From positions 372,001 to 436,000 of the forward strand of contig JADJEK010000002.1 in the NCBI GenBank assembly GCA_016709145.1: 64,000 nt of DNA. The letters are read 5' to 3'. This stretch comes from Planctomycetota bacterium (GTDB lineage: Bacteria; Planctomycetota; B15-G4; JADJEK01). Of the stretch, positions 1-7,374 are shown piece after piece. Under the pieces are notes generated by a model that worked only from the letters and a program-made list of their open reading frames with translations, ran no database searches and was not told where the DNA came from. Each line of letters begins with the position of its first letter. The stretch's first letter is position 1. A program made the position numbers and the translations under genes.

Positions 1-311
1 ACCAGCACGGGGTTGGGCGGCAGTTCGGTCGTCCCGATCGCTCGGCGCACGAACGACAGCACGATGATGATGCGCGTGTAGCACGTCACCGTCAGCAGCA
101 GTGACGGCAGGAACACGAGCACCGAGATCAGGAGCGCCATGCGGATCGGCGGTGCGAGATCGTTCATCTGTTGTTCGATCGAATCCTCGAGGGCGGGAGG
201 GACCGCGCTCGTGACCGACGGGCCGACCGTGGCGGGGTCCTGCGCCGCGGCGCAGGTCGCGGCCGCGAGCATGAACCCGAGCACGGCGAGGAGCCAAGCC
301 CAGCGCTTCAT
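1..311 (-). CDS. fliP: Flagellar export gate protein FliP, N-terminal part (runs off the left edge)
   Basis: FliP is a membrane subunit of the flagellar type III export gate, with FliQ and FliR. About 103 residues are visible. They begin with a signal-peptide-like stretch (residues 1-22), as is usual for FliP, followed by the first membrane helix and the signature CYTRIIIVLSFVRRAIGT, then TPPN-like ELPPNPVL at the edge. The ATG at 311 overlaps the fliO stop by 4 nt (ATGA), so the two are translationally coupled. The remaining two thirds, and probably fliQ, fliR, flhB and flhA, should lie to the left. The family identification is firm; only the 3' part is missing. Confidence 0.93.
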   Translation of the reverse strand, partial: MKRWAWLLAVLGFMLAAATCAAAQDPATVGPSVTSAVPPALEDSIEQQMNDLAPPIRMALLISVLVFLPSLLLTVTCYTRIIIVLSFVRRAIGTTELPPNPVL

Positions 312-847
312 GCGTTGCTCCCGGCCGGCTCGAGCAGGCGGCGGAACTCGGAGTCGGCGTCGGGGGTCTTCGCGATCGCGTCGACTTCGGCTTCGTGGAG
401 TTCTTGCGGGAGGGTCGCGAGGCAACTCACGCCGGCCTCGGAGCTCGCGAGCAGGAAGCGGCGGTCGCCGCAGCGCACCAAGTGGACCAGGCGCTTCGGG
501 CCGAGCGCGATCGAGTCGACCACCGCGAGTTGGCCGTTACCGGCGCGCGCGAGTCCGCTGCGCTTCGCCGCCACGACGACGGCGACTCCGCCCGCGGCGA
601 GCGCGAGCAGCAACATCCAGACTCCGGTCAGCGAAGGAGTCTCCGGCAGGCTGGGATTCGAACGCTTGCCGAGCGCCGGGCGCGCGGTCTCGGTGGTGGG
701 TTCGGTCGTGGGGGCGGTCGACGCGGATGCCGTCGAGTCGCGGTCACGCGCTCCGATGGCGACGCCGAGCACGAGCGCGGCCGTGAGCGGCAAGACCAGG
801 AGTTTGGCTTTGGCGGCGAAACTCGCGCTGCGAAGCGTCGCGAACAT
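308..847 (-). CDS. fliO: Flagellar biosynthesis protein FliO
   Basis: FliO is a small membrane protein that assists assembly of the FliP complex. The 179-aa product has a hydrophobic N-terminal stretch (about 15-33), a Thr/Ser/Pro-rich linker, a second membrane helix (about 74-93) and the FliO core (about 97-135, LAVVDSIALGPKRLVHLV followed by a conserved loop). The open frame extends further upstream, but that part is Arg/Pro-rich repeat sequence without coding character, so the ATG at 847 is chosen. The gene is first in a fliO-fliP-... operon. Its usual partner fliN lies 23 kb away on the other strand. Sequence conservation in FliO is low, so the call rests on topology and on coupling to fliP. 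Confidence 0.85.
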   Translation of the reverse strand: MFATLRSASFAAKAKLLVLPLTAALVLGVAIGARDRDSTASASTAPTTEPTTETARPALGKRSNPSLPETPSLTGVWMLLLALAAGGVAVVVAAKRSGLARAGNGQLAVVDSIALGPKRLVHLVRCGDRRFLLASSEAGVSCLATLPQELHEAEVDAIAKTPDADSEFRRLLEPAGSNA

Positions 848-901
848 GGGAAGCCCCGGACGAGCCGACCGCGAAAGTGCGGTCCGCGGAACCGGCTTCT
901 T

Positions 902-931
902 GCGTCGGCTCCGGGGGAGTCCGGTCTTGAG
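902..931 (-). promoter_or_regulatory. Candidate sigma-28-like promoter of fliO-fliP
   Basis: On the minus strand CTCAAG (926-931) is followed after 16 nt by GCCGACGC (902-909). The second box resembles the sigma-28 -10 element GCCGATAA. The fliO ATG lies about 55 nt downstream of the box. Similar pairs precede fliC, motA and the gene at 9105. This is inferred from shared sequence only. Confidence 0.45.
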
Positions 932-1167
932 ACGAACCGAAAGTTTTTCCCTCGTGGGAAGGACGGGCGCGAAAAAAGTACCGAGCGGGCTCGGGCCGCA
1001 TGGCCCGACGCCCGCTCGGGCGTCGATGCGAGCCGGGGGCCAACGGCCCCCGGGCCCCGTCACACAGAGGCCGTAGGTCGTACCGATTCGCGCGACGCGG
1101 GAGGCGAAGGCGGGGGGAACTCCATTCCCCCCGCACCCCCCTCGTTCGACCGCTCGCGGTCGAACGA

Positions 1168-1207
1168 CCAAAGGGGGGCTTCACAAACGAGCGAAGCCCC
1201 CCTTTGG
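1168..1207. repeat. Perfect 15-bp stem-loop within repeat A
   Basis: The arms 1168-1182 (CCAAAGGGGGGCTTC) and 1193-1207 are perfect reverse complements with a 10-nt loop. Copy B keeps only the base of this stem (CCAAG/CTTGG). It could fold in RNA from either strand. No T-run follows it, so it is not an obvious intrinsic terminator. Confidence 0.7.
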
Positions 1208-1243
1208 GAACCCCCGCGCCCTTGAGTCGCGCGTGAGACTTCA

Positions 1244-1449
1244 CGCCAAGGGACGTCGAGAACGGGCTCTCGCGGCGGCCGTTCGCCTTCTCACAGGGGC
1301 GCAGGGGTGGCTTGTCGAGGGCGTGAGTGGCGACCCCTGTCCATCTCACCCAAGGTGACGTACTGACGAGACGTGTAGAGCGGATCGCCACAGCTGCGGC
1401 GGGCTGCTGAACGGCCGCCGCGAGAGCCCATTCTCGACGTCCCTTGGCG
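1244..1449. repeat. 206-bp segment with 41-bp inverted arms (MITE-like) inside repeat A
   Basis: The arms 1244-1284 and 1409-1449 are reverse complements over 41 bp with one mismatch (at 1430) and enclose 124 nt. Copy B has one version of the outer sequence CGCCAAGGGACGTC (24073-24086) running straight into CGGAGTGGT, which in copy A resumes at 1451. Copy A therefore carries about 190 bp more than B, bounded by inverted arms. It contains no coding sequence. It may be a non-autonomous element or an inverted duplication; no clear target-site duplication is visible. Confidence 0.6.
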
Positions 1450-1710
1450 ACGGAGTGGTTACTCGGACGCGCGGACTTGAATCCGAGGGAGAACCTCGGG
1501 TCGCGCTCCGCGGTGGCGATTGAAGGAATGCACGGACGGGCACGGACGGGGACGGAGGCGCGTCTGTCCCCGATCTGTCCCCCGGCTGGCCGCACAGGAT
1601 TGCCGGCGGCTACTTCGTCCGGATGCAGCCCACGACGACGGGACTCTGAGCACCCCCTCGGCGCGTTCATCGTTTGGATGCGATCGCGTAAGTCGTGGAG
1701 CGCTCGCCAT

Positions 1711-1790
1711 GTAGCCCGCGTGCATTTGCCGCCGGCAAATGCACGCGGGTACCCGCGTCCGATTGCCGGCGGTGATCGCACGCGGGCCGG
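1711..1790. repeat. Array of two 35-bp palindromic units (REP/BIME-like), repeat A
   Basis: Unit 1 (1715-1749) is a perfect 16-bp inverted repeat with a GCC centre, beginning CCCGCGTGCATTTGCC. Unit 2 (1752-1786) has the same ends, CCCGCGT...ACGCGGG, and reads as the unit in opposite orientation. The units are separated by TA, giving a junction GGGTACCC and a 37-bp period. Copy B holds three such units. No transposase of the REP-associated type is present in the window. Confidence 0.75.
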
Positions 1791-1889
1791 GTCTCGGTGA
1801 CCGGGTCTCGGCCTCGAGTCTCGGTGATCGCTCCCCGGGTCTCCCCTCGTGCGATCACCGCGAGAGTCACTCCATCCAGCGCGACTTCC

Positions 1890-2234
1890 TCAAACCAGTT
1901 TCGGCTTCGGACTCGTCGCCATGTGGCCGCGGCGAGTGCGCAGCGTGGCCAGCTTGCGGCCGACTTCGTCTTTGCTTCGCTGGACTCCCTCGAGCAGGAG
2001 TCGCACCGACAGCATGAGGTCGTCGACGCGGGCTCGGACCGGTTGGTGCAACTCGGCTGCTAGCGTCGTGGTCTCGAGAACGTGGAGCAATCGGTTGACC
2101 GCTCCGACGACCCGCATGACCGTGGCGGGCTCGTCGACGTTGGCCGCGCGTAGCGTGGTGTCGACCGTGCGCAGCGCGCCGGTCAACGCGTCAGGCCAGT
2201 GTGCGTGCTTCGGCACCGGAGGCGAGGACGCCAT
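1890..2234 (-). CDS. Small protein downstream of fliS, possible FliT-like chaperone
   Basis: This 114-aa product is not recognised by sequence. It looks largely alpha-helical (an amphipathic helix such as VMRVVGAVNRLLHVLET in the middle) and ends in a basic tail, KPKLV. It overlaps the end of fliS by 44 nt and is last in the fliC-fliD-fliS group. That is the place where many bacteria encode FliT, a small helical chaperone of the filament cap protein FliD. A function related to FliT is inferred from size, predicted helicity and position only. The ATG at 2234 is the first plausible start. Repeat A begins immediately after its stop codon. Confidence 0.55.
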   Translation of the reverse strand: MASSPPVPKHAHWPDALTGALRTVDTTLRAANVDEPATVMRVVGAVNRLLHVLETTTLAAELHQPVRARVDDLMLSVRLLLEGVQRSKDEVGRKLATLRTRRGHMATSPKPKLV

Positions 2235-2592
2235 CGAAGCCCTCCTTCAACTTGCGCAAGACCGTCTCCGCCGCGGAGATCGATTTGAGATCCGGTTGTG
2301 CGCGCGGGCGCAGGAGTTCCGTCAGCAGGAACTCGTAGAGACCGGTCAGTCGGTTCGCGATGTCGCCGCCGTCGTCGTGATCGACTGCGCCCATGAGCTC
2401 GCCGATCAACGCACGCGCGCGCCAGAGTTCCTTGCGGTGCGCGGTGTCGTCGCCGCTTTCGTGCGACTTGCGCGCTCGCTCCAGCGCGGTGATCGCGCCG
2501 GCGTAGACGCGGCAGACCAGGCGAACGGGAGAGGACGTGAGGATCTCGTCGCGCTGATAGGCAGCGGCGGGACTGGAGTTCGGATTCGCCAT
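2191..2592 (-). CDS. fliS: Flagellin-specific chaperone FliS
   Basis: FliS binds the C-terminus of unpolymerised flagellin in the cytoplasm and delivers it to the export apparatus. The 133-aa product has the family layout. An N-terminal AAYQRDEILTSSPVRLVCRVY segment corresponds to the conserved Y-x-x-x-x-v-x-t-a-s-P-x-x-L-v-x-x-l-Y pattern. Helices containing a conserved GELMGAVDHDDGGDIANRL-type turn follow, then LYEFLL. The ATG at 2592 is preferred over an in-frame TTG two codons upstream that overlaps the fliD stop. It follows fliD with only 2 nt between the genes. Confidence 0.9.
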   Translation of the reverse strand: MANPNSSPAAAYQRDEILTSSPVRLVCRVYAGAITALERARKSHESGDDTAHRKELWRARALIGELMGAVDHDDGGDIANRLTGLYEFLLTELLRPRAQPDLKSISAAETVLRKLKEGFDGVLASGAEARTLA

Positions 2593-2594
2593 GT

Positions 2595-4496
2595 TCAACC
2601 CTTGTTGATCGTGAAGCCCTGCGAAGCCGCGGTGAAGCCCGCTTGCTTGGCGTTGAGTTCACCGATGATGGATTCGAGAGCCGCGAACTTGGCCTCGAGT
2701 TGGGATTCGTACTGCTGCAGGCGGTCGGTCATCGAGTCGATGCGCTTCTCGATGTCGGTGATCGTCTTGCCGATCCCGTCGAGGCGCGCGTCGACCGAGC
2801 CGTCGTTCTCGAGCGCGTCGTCGAGGACTTCGAACAGACGGACGAAGAAGCCGTCGGGGCCGACCGTCAGCGTGCCCGCCGTCGCGCCGGGCGCGGTCGA
2901 ACGGACCTCGACGTCCTTGAACGCGCCGGTGCCGGTGAGCACTTGGCCGTCGCCGGTGGCTGCGACGCCGCCGATCGTGCCCGCGACGTTGGTGCCGAAG
3001 GCCGAGAAGCCCGCGGTGTCGATGCCCGACGACATCAGCGATGCGGCGACGTCCGAGGACACCGTGAAGTTCGACTTGGTGCCGTACGAGTTCGCGGCGA
3101 AGCGCAGGAAGCCACTGTCGTCGCTGACGGTGATGCCGATGTCGGCGTCGTCGAGTGCGTCGTTCAGCTTCGTGATCGCGGCAGCGAGGTCGTCGCCCGT
3201 CTTCAGTCCGACGACGATGGACTTCGTGCCCATCGTGATCGTGATGTTCTCGTCCTGGAACAGTCCAGACGGGCCGAACACGTTGCCGGCCGTGGTATCG
3301 GCCTTCGACGCCGCTTGCGTGATCGAGACCGCGTAAGCGCCGGACGCGACGTTGTCGGGCACTTTCAACAGGCTGAGGCCGGTGCCGCTGATCTTGTCGC
3401 CGGTCGTCGTCAGCATCGCGACCAGCTCGTCGAGGTGATCGTCGACCGCCGTATCGAACTTCGCCTGGTCGAACGTCAGCGAGTTGTCCTTCTGGACCGA
3501 CAAGCCGATCGCGCCGAGCGTCTCGAGCTCGCCACCCGGGTAGCCCGTGGACGCGAGCAGGTTCATCACGCGGTTCTTGAGGTTGCGGACCCCGGACTCG
3601 CCCGACAGCGTGCCGGCCTTGTTGGTCGCGTCGTTGAACTTCAACTGCGAGTTGACGAAGCCGACCAGGTCGTTGTGCGCCGCGACGTACTTGCTGACGG
3701 CGTCCTTCATCTTGGCGACGTCCGGAGCGAGCGTGACCGTCGCGGTGCCGAGCGCCTGCGCCGTGAAGTCGACGCCCGGGACGACGTCGTCGATGATGTT
3801 GCTGGAGCGTTGGACGGTGATGCCGTTGACCGTGATGCTCGCGTCGGACGCATCCTGCGTCTCGGAGAAGGTCAGCGGCTGCGTGCCGCCGGTGAGACCG
3901 CTGACGTCGATCGTGATCTCGTTGACGTCGCCGGTGTCCTTCGCGGTCACGAGCAGTTTGAACGGAGTCGTTCCGGTGCCGACGTTGACGATCGAAGCGT
4001 CGACGTCGAGATCGGAATCGTTGATCGCGTCGCGGATGCCCTCGAGGGTGTCCTGTCCGTTCGCGATGGTGATCGACTTGGTCTCACCGCCGACCGTGAG
4101 CTGGATGGTGCCGGTGCCGACGTGCGTGGTGTCGAAGTCGGCGAAGCCTTGCGACGACTCGATCTCGGACTTCGCCAGCGCGGTGACGGTGACGGAGAAC
4201 GCCGTGGCCGTCGCGGTTCCGTCGGCGGACGCGGAGACGATCTTGTCGTCCGTGCTCGAGACCGCGTACTTCAGCAGGTCCTTGGCGTCCTTGAGCTCGT
4301 CGGCGGCGTTCTTGAGGTTCGCGATGCGGCTCTGGAACGCCTGATAGGTCTTCTTGAGGCTCTCGAGGCCATCGCGACGGTTCTCGAGCAGCGCGATCGG
4401 CTTGGCGCGCACGCCCATCAGCGCGGAGATGATCGACTTGGTGTCGAGTCCGGTGTTGAGCCCGCTGAAGGAGATGCCGGATGCGCTGGTGGCCAT
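2595..4496 (-). CDS. fliD: Flagellar filament cap protein FliD (HAP2)
   Basis: FliD forms the cap at the filament tip that folds and inserts flagellin subunits after export. The 633-aa product has the FliD N-terminal domain, starting ATSASGISFSGLNTGLDTK and followed by a helical segment with LKKTYQAFQSRI. Long Thr/Asp-rich beta domains make up the middle, and a C-terminal coiled-coil segment (DIEKRIDSMTDRLQQYE, near residue 580) matches the FliD C-terminal domain that, with the N-terminus, forms the cap's leg region. It is at the long end of the family range. It sits between fliC and fliS as in many bacteria and starts at the ATG at 4496. Confidence 0.94.
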   Translation of the reverse strand: MATSASGISFSGLNTGLDTKSIISALMGVRAKPIALLENRRDGLESLKKTYQAFQSRIANLKNAADELKDAKDLLKYAVSSTDDKIVSASADGTATATAFSVTVTALAKSEIESSQGFADFDTTHVGTGTIQLTVGGETKSITIANGQDTLEGIRDAINDSDLDVDASIVNVGTGTTPFKLLVTAKDTGDVNEITIDVSGLTGGTQPLTFSETQDASDASITVNGITVQRSSNIIDDVVPGVDFTAQALGTATVTLAPDVAKMKDAVSKYVAAHNDLVGFVNSQLKFNDATNKAGTLSGESGVRNLKNRVMNLLASTGYPGGELETLGAIGLSVQKDNSLTFDQAKFDTAVDDHLDELVAMLTTTGDKISGTGLSLLKVPDNVASGAYAVSITQAASKADTTAGNVFGPSGLFQDENITITMGTKSIVVGLKTGDDLAAAITKLNDALDDADIGITVSDDSGFLRFAANSYGTKSNFTVSSDVAASLMSSGIDTAGFSAFGTNVAGTIGGVAATGDGQVLTGTGAFKDVEVRSTAPGATAGTLTVGPDGFFVRLFEVLDDALENDGSVDARLDGIGKTITDIEKRIDSMTDRLQQYESQLEAKFAALESIIGELNAKQAGFTAASQGFTINKG

Positions 4497-4561
4497 GACG
4501 TGTGTTTCCGCGGGGACCGAGGGAAGGTCGCGAGTCGCGCCGAGAGGGGGCGGGCGAAAGC

Positions 4562-4613
4562 AATCGCGCCGCGGACACGAGTCCGATGTCGGTTTCGTGC
4601 CCGCGGCGCGATT
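4562..4613 (-). terminator. Stem-loop between fliC and fliD, probable terminator or attenuator of fliC transcript
   Basis: The arms 4562-4574 (AATCGCGCCGCGG) and 4601-4613 are perfect 13-bp reverse complements. An inner CACGA/TCGTG pairing lies next to a small bulge. It lies 27 nt past the fliC stop, and on the minus strand a short TTGCTTTC follows. It probably reduces read-through into fliD so that flagellin mRNA exceeds cap mRNA. Confidence 0.65.
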
Positions 4614-4639
4614 CTGCGTCGATCACGACGCGCGCGAAA

Positions 4640-5470
4640 TCAGCCTTGCAGGAGCTGGAGAGCCGACTGCGGCTGCAGGTTCGCCTGGGCCAAGATGGCC
4701 AGCGACGCCTGCTGCAGGATGTTGTTCCGCGTCAGGTCCGCCGATTCCTTGGCGACGTCGACGTCGCGGATACGCGACTCGGCGGCCGTCAGCGACTCGA
4801 CGCGCTGCTGCAGGTTCGCGATCGCGGAGTTCAGACGGTTTTCCGTCGAACCCAGGCGACCACGGAACTCGCTGATCGTGTCGATCGCGTCGTCGATCGA
4901 GCTGAGCGCGACGCTGACGTCGCCCGTCGACCCGATGTCGATCGAGTCGATGCTGAGGTCCGACGTACGGACCGAGTCCAGCGTGACGCTGATCGTGTCG
5001 ACGCCAGCCTCGTCACCGATGCCGACCGCGAATTCGACCGTCGTCGACGAACCGTCCAGGAGGGCGATGTCGTTGAACTCGGCCTGCTGCGCGATGCGGT
5101 CGATCTCGTCGACCAGTTCCGACAACTCGTTCTGCAGCGTGTCCTTGTCCGAGTCCGACACCGTGCCGGTGTTGGCCTGGACCGCCAGTTCGCGCATACG
5201 GATGAGGATGTTCGAGACCTCGTTCAGACCGCCTTCGGCCGTCTGCGTCAGCGAGATCGCGTCGTTTCCGTTCCGTTCCGCCTGCGACAAGCTGCGGATC
5301 TGGGAACGCAAACGCTCCGAGATCGCGAGACCGGCGGCGTCGTCCGCCGCGGTCGCGATACGAAGACCGGAAGCCAACCGCTTGAAGTTGCCCTGGAGCC
5401 GACCCGAGACCTGCGCCAGGTTCTTCTGCGCGGTGAGCGACGCAACGTTGTTGTTGATGCGAAGTGCCAT
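4640..5470 (-). CDS. fliC: Flagellin
   Basis: This is the filament subunit, secreted through the flagellar export channel. The 276-aa product has the conserved N-terminal D0/D1 region (MALRINNNVASLTAQKNL, then RLASGLRIATAADDAAGLAI) and the C-terminal D1/D0 region (LGSTENRLNSAIANL, ending QANLQPQSALQLLQG). The central part (about 145-195) is only about 50 residues, so the variable D2/D3 surface domains are essentially absent and the filament should be thin and smooth. It has a good ribosome site, AAAGGTGAGAGCA, before the ATG at 5470. It is transcribed separately from a sigma-28-like promoter. The nearby glycosyltransferase (7375-8889) is a candidate modifier. Confidence 0.97.
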   Translation of the reverse strand: MALRINNNVASLTAQKNLAQVSGRLQGNFKRLASGLRIATAADDAAGLAISERLRSQIRSLSQAERNGNDAISLTQTAEGGLNEVSNILIRMRELAVQANTGTVSDSDKDTLQNELSELVDEIDRIAQQAEFNDIALLDGSSTTVEFAVGIGDEAGVDTISVTLDSVRTSDLSIDSIDIGSTGDVSVALSSIDDAIDTISEFRGRLGSTENRLNSAIANLQQRVESLTAAESRIRDVDVAKESADLTRNNILQQASLAILAQANLQPQSALQLLQG

Positions 5471-5560
5471 TGCTTGCTCTCACCTTTCTCAAGGCAGCCG
5501 ACCCGGCGCTGCCGTCCCGAAAGCGGGCATTCGGAGAATCCATCACCGCTTCGGGCTTGT

Positions 5561-5588
5561 GATTCGGCGGGGACGCGGAGCGCTTGAG
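5561..5588 (-). promoter_or_regulatory. Sigma-28-like promoter of fliC
   Basis: On the minus strand the -35-like box CTCAAG (5583-5588) and -10-like box GCCGAATC (5561-5568) are separated by 14 nt. Measured as TCAA-N15-GCCGAATC this matches the enterobacterial sigma-28 layout TAAA-N15-GCCGATAA. The fliC ATG is about 90 nt downstream. Flagellin genes are classic sigma-28 targets; no fliA gene lies in the window. Confidence 0.65.
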
Positions 5589-5727
5589 GGTGCATGTGGG
5601 CGAAAAGCTGCGGACTCGCGGATGGCGACCCGCTCTCCCCTCATGCATGCAAAAGGGGTCGCGGAGGCATCCCGGTCGCATGCGGATGGGCGAGGAGTTC
5701 CTTTCGACCGGAAACTCTCGAGTGCGC

Positions 5728-5757
5728 CTCAAGTGCACCATGGGGAGTGGACGATCA
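5728..5757 (+). promoter_or_regulatory. Candidate sigma-28-like promoter of motA-motB
   Basis: CTCAAG (5728-5733), 16 nt, then GACGATCA (5750-5757). The layout is the same as at 9007-9036 and 902-931, although the second box matches GCCGATAA less well. It lies about 33 nt before the chosen motA start, which argues against the upstream ATG at 5740. Confidence 0.4.
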
Positions 5758-5790
5758 GAGATCGTTCGATTCCATGGCCGGGGCTTCCTC

Positions 5791-6579
5791 GTGGACAAGT
5801 TCTCGCTGATCGGCTTGGTGCTGGGCATGTTCGCCATCTTCGGCGGTGCCGTGATGGAAGGCGTGCACCTCACGTCGATCCTGATCCCCACCGCGGCGAT
5901 CATCGTGTTCGGCGGCACCATCGGCGCCATCCTGCTGCAGTCGAGCTCCGAGGAGATCCACGACGCGAAGACGTTGGCAGGTTGCGTGTTCAAGGAGAAG
6001 CACACCGACACCGGCAAATTGGTCGAAGAGATCGTCGAGCTGTCGAAGATCGCGCGACGCGACGGCATGCTCGCTCTCGAATCCAAGCTGCACGACATCA
6101 AGCATCCGTTCCTCGTGACCGCGCTCGGCATGCTGATCGACGGCGTCAACGCCGAAGAGCTGCGCTCGCGGCTCGAGGTCGCGATGGAGAAGACCGAGGA
6201 GAAGTTCCAGAACGCCGCGCGCGTGTTCGAGGCAGGCGGCGGTTACGCGCCGACGGTCGGCATCCTCGGCGCCGTTCTCGGCCTGATCCACGTCATGGGA
6301 TCGCTCGACGATCCGTCGAAGCTCGGTCCCGGCATCGCGGTCGCGTTCGTCGCGACGATCTACGGCGTCGCGTTCGCGAACCTGATCTGTCTGCCGATCG
6401 CCGGCAAGCTCAAGGCGCGCATGCGGACCGAAGCCGGCGAGTCCGGCCTCGTCGTCGAAGGCGTCGTCGGCATGGCCAACGGTCAAGCCTCGTCGGCGCT
6501 CGAGCAGACGCTGAAGCTGATGCTCGGCGAGGAGTCCCACGGCAAGAAGGGCGACGCGGCCTCGAAACAGGCGGCGTGA
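5791..6579 (+). CDS. motA: Flagellar motor stator protein MotA
   Basis: MotA is the ion-channel and torque subunit of the stator, in a complex with MotB. The 262-aa product starts at a GTG (DKFSLIGLVLGMFAIFGGAV), which reproduces the normal MotA N-terminus with its first membrane helix. In-frame ATGs upstream, such as 5740, would add non-conserved sequence and precede the likely promoter. Four membrane helices are visible: two near the N-terminus and two in the C-terminal half, around YAPTVGILGAVLGLI and AVAFVATIYGVAFANL. The charged cytoplasmic loop (about 60-150) that contacts FliG lies between them. The gene has a 12-nt gap to motB. Confidence 0.95.
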   Translation: MDKFSLIGLVLGMFAIFGGAVMEGVHLTSILIPTAAIIVFGGTIGAILLQSSSEEIHDAKTLAGCVFKEKHTDTGKLVEEIVELSKIARRDGMLALESKLHDIKHPFLVTALGMLIDGVNAEELRSRLEVAMEKTEEKFQNAARVFEAGGGYAPTVGILGAVLGLIHVMGSLDDPSKLGPGIAVAFVATIYGVAFANLICLPIAGKLKARMRTEAGESGLVVEGVVGMANGQASSALEQTLKLMLGEESHGKKGDAASKQAA

Positions 6580-6591
6580 TCGGACGCGCTC

Positions 6592-7320
6592 ATGGCGAAG
6601 AAGCACAAGCACGAGGAACACGTCAACCACGAGCGTTGGCTGGTGTCCTACGCGGACTTCATCACGCTGTTGTTCGCGTTCTTCGTCATCCTTTACGCGC
6701 TGTCCGAGGTCGACAAGAACAAGCTCAAGAAGTTCTCGCAGTCGGTCCAGTTCGCGTTCGCGCACGTCGGCTCGGGCGGAACGATGACGATGGGCAAGAA
6801 CCCGAAGACGTTCTCGCCGAAGATCATCGGTCAGACCTGGCCGATGGGGCGGCGCGACTCCGATCCAGGTCCGTTCGAAGGTCTGCGCTCGATCGTCGAG
6901 TTCCTCGAGAACTCGATCGTGAAATACTTCGTCGAGCGCGAGCGGACCAAGGTCGAGGTCATCGACGAGGACAAGGGCGTCATCCTGAAGATCCCCGCCG
7001 AACGCTTGTTCGCGCGCGGATCGGGCTCGCTGCAGAACGACCGCGTCAACTTCCTGCTCGACTTCGGTCGCGTGATCGCGAAGAACAACGTGTCGTTCCA
7101 CGTGCATCTCGATCTGAAGATCCCCGAGACCAAGGATCGCGTCGCGGAGCACGATCTCGGCAATCGGCGATTGGCCGCGCTGGTGCGCGCGATCTCCGGC
7201 GAGACGCGCGAGTCGCGCGCGAGCTACATGACGTCGAGCGAGATCATCGTGGCCGAGGTGTCGCCGTCGGACGGCGAGAACTCGCGCCAGATCTTCGAGT
7301 TCCGCATCCTGCCGGACTGA
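6592..7320 (+). CDS. motB: Flagellar motor stator protein MotB
   Basis: MotB is the stator subunit that carries the channel aspartate and anchors the complex to peptidoglycan. The 242-aa product has a short basic N-terminus and one membrane helix (WLVSYADFITLLFAFFVIL). Asp22 in YADF is the ion-carrying residue. A plug and linker follow, then a periplasmic OmpA-like domain (about 125-240). That domain is divergent. Where the family normally has a GHTD-type motif the sequence reads FHVHLDLKIPETKDRV, although the following NRRLAALVRAI helix is retained. Peptidoglycan binding may therefore differ. It is coupled to motA and converges with the glycosyltransferase gene. Confidence 0.92.
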   Translation: MAKKHKHEEHVNHERWLVSYADFITLLFAFFVILYALSEVDKNKLKKFSQSVQFAFAHVGSGGTMTMGKNPKTFSPKIIGQTWPMGRRDSDPGPFEGLRSIVEFLENSIVKYFVERERTKVEVIDEDKGVILKIPAERLFARGSGSLQNDRVNFLLDFGRVIAKNNVSFHVHLDLKIPETKDRVAEHDLGNRRLAALVRAISGETRESRASYMTSSEIIVAEVSPSDGENSRQIFEFRILPD

Positions 7321-7374
7321 GGGACCGGCTGCGCCGGTGCCGCGAACTTCCACGACTCCACAGCGTCGAGCGGT

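Larger units (their letters stand above)
989..1860 (+). repeat. Structured non-coding intergenic repeat, copy A
   Basis: This gene-free region between fliO and the fliT-like gene shares long stretches with copy B (23792-24420), in the same orientation. Shared blocks include the start (989-1083 with 23792-23885), the hairpin at 1143-1166, a block around 1244-1258, a block at about 1451-1525, a 31-nt near-identical block at 1659-1689 and the palindromic unit array at 1711-1790. Copy A has extra segments at about 1257-1450 and about 1525-1645. The region is full of perfect inverted repeats: 991-1008, 1008-1023, 1033-1053, 1143-1166, 1168-1207 and 1715-1749. Open frames across it are Arg/Pro/Ser-rich and unlike the neighbouring genes. 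Its 3' limit near 1860 is approximate. I see no transposase. Confidence 0.8.

Noticed and set aside
1744..1905. Short open frames inside repeat A as possible peptides
   Set aside because: Reading frames change at each indel between copies A and B and have Arg/Pro/Ser-rich composition; conservation follows paired stems rather than codons.
5740..5790. Upstream ATG start for motA at 5740
   Set aside because: It would add 17 unconserved residues and overlaps the promoter-like element; the GTG at 5791 gives the standard MotA N-terminus.
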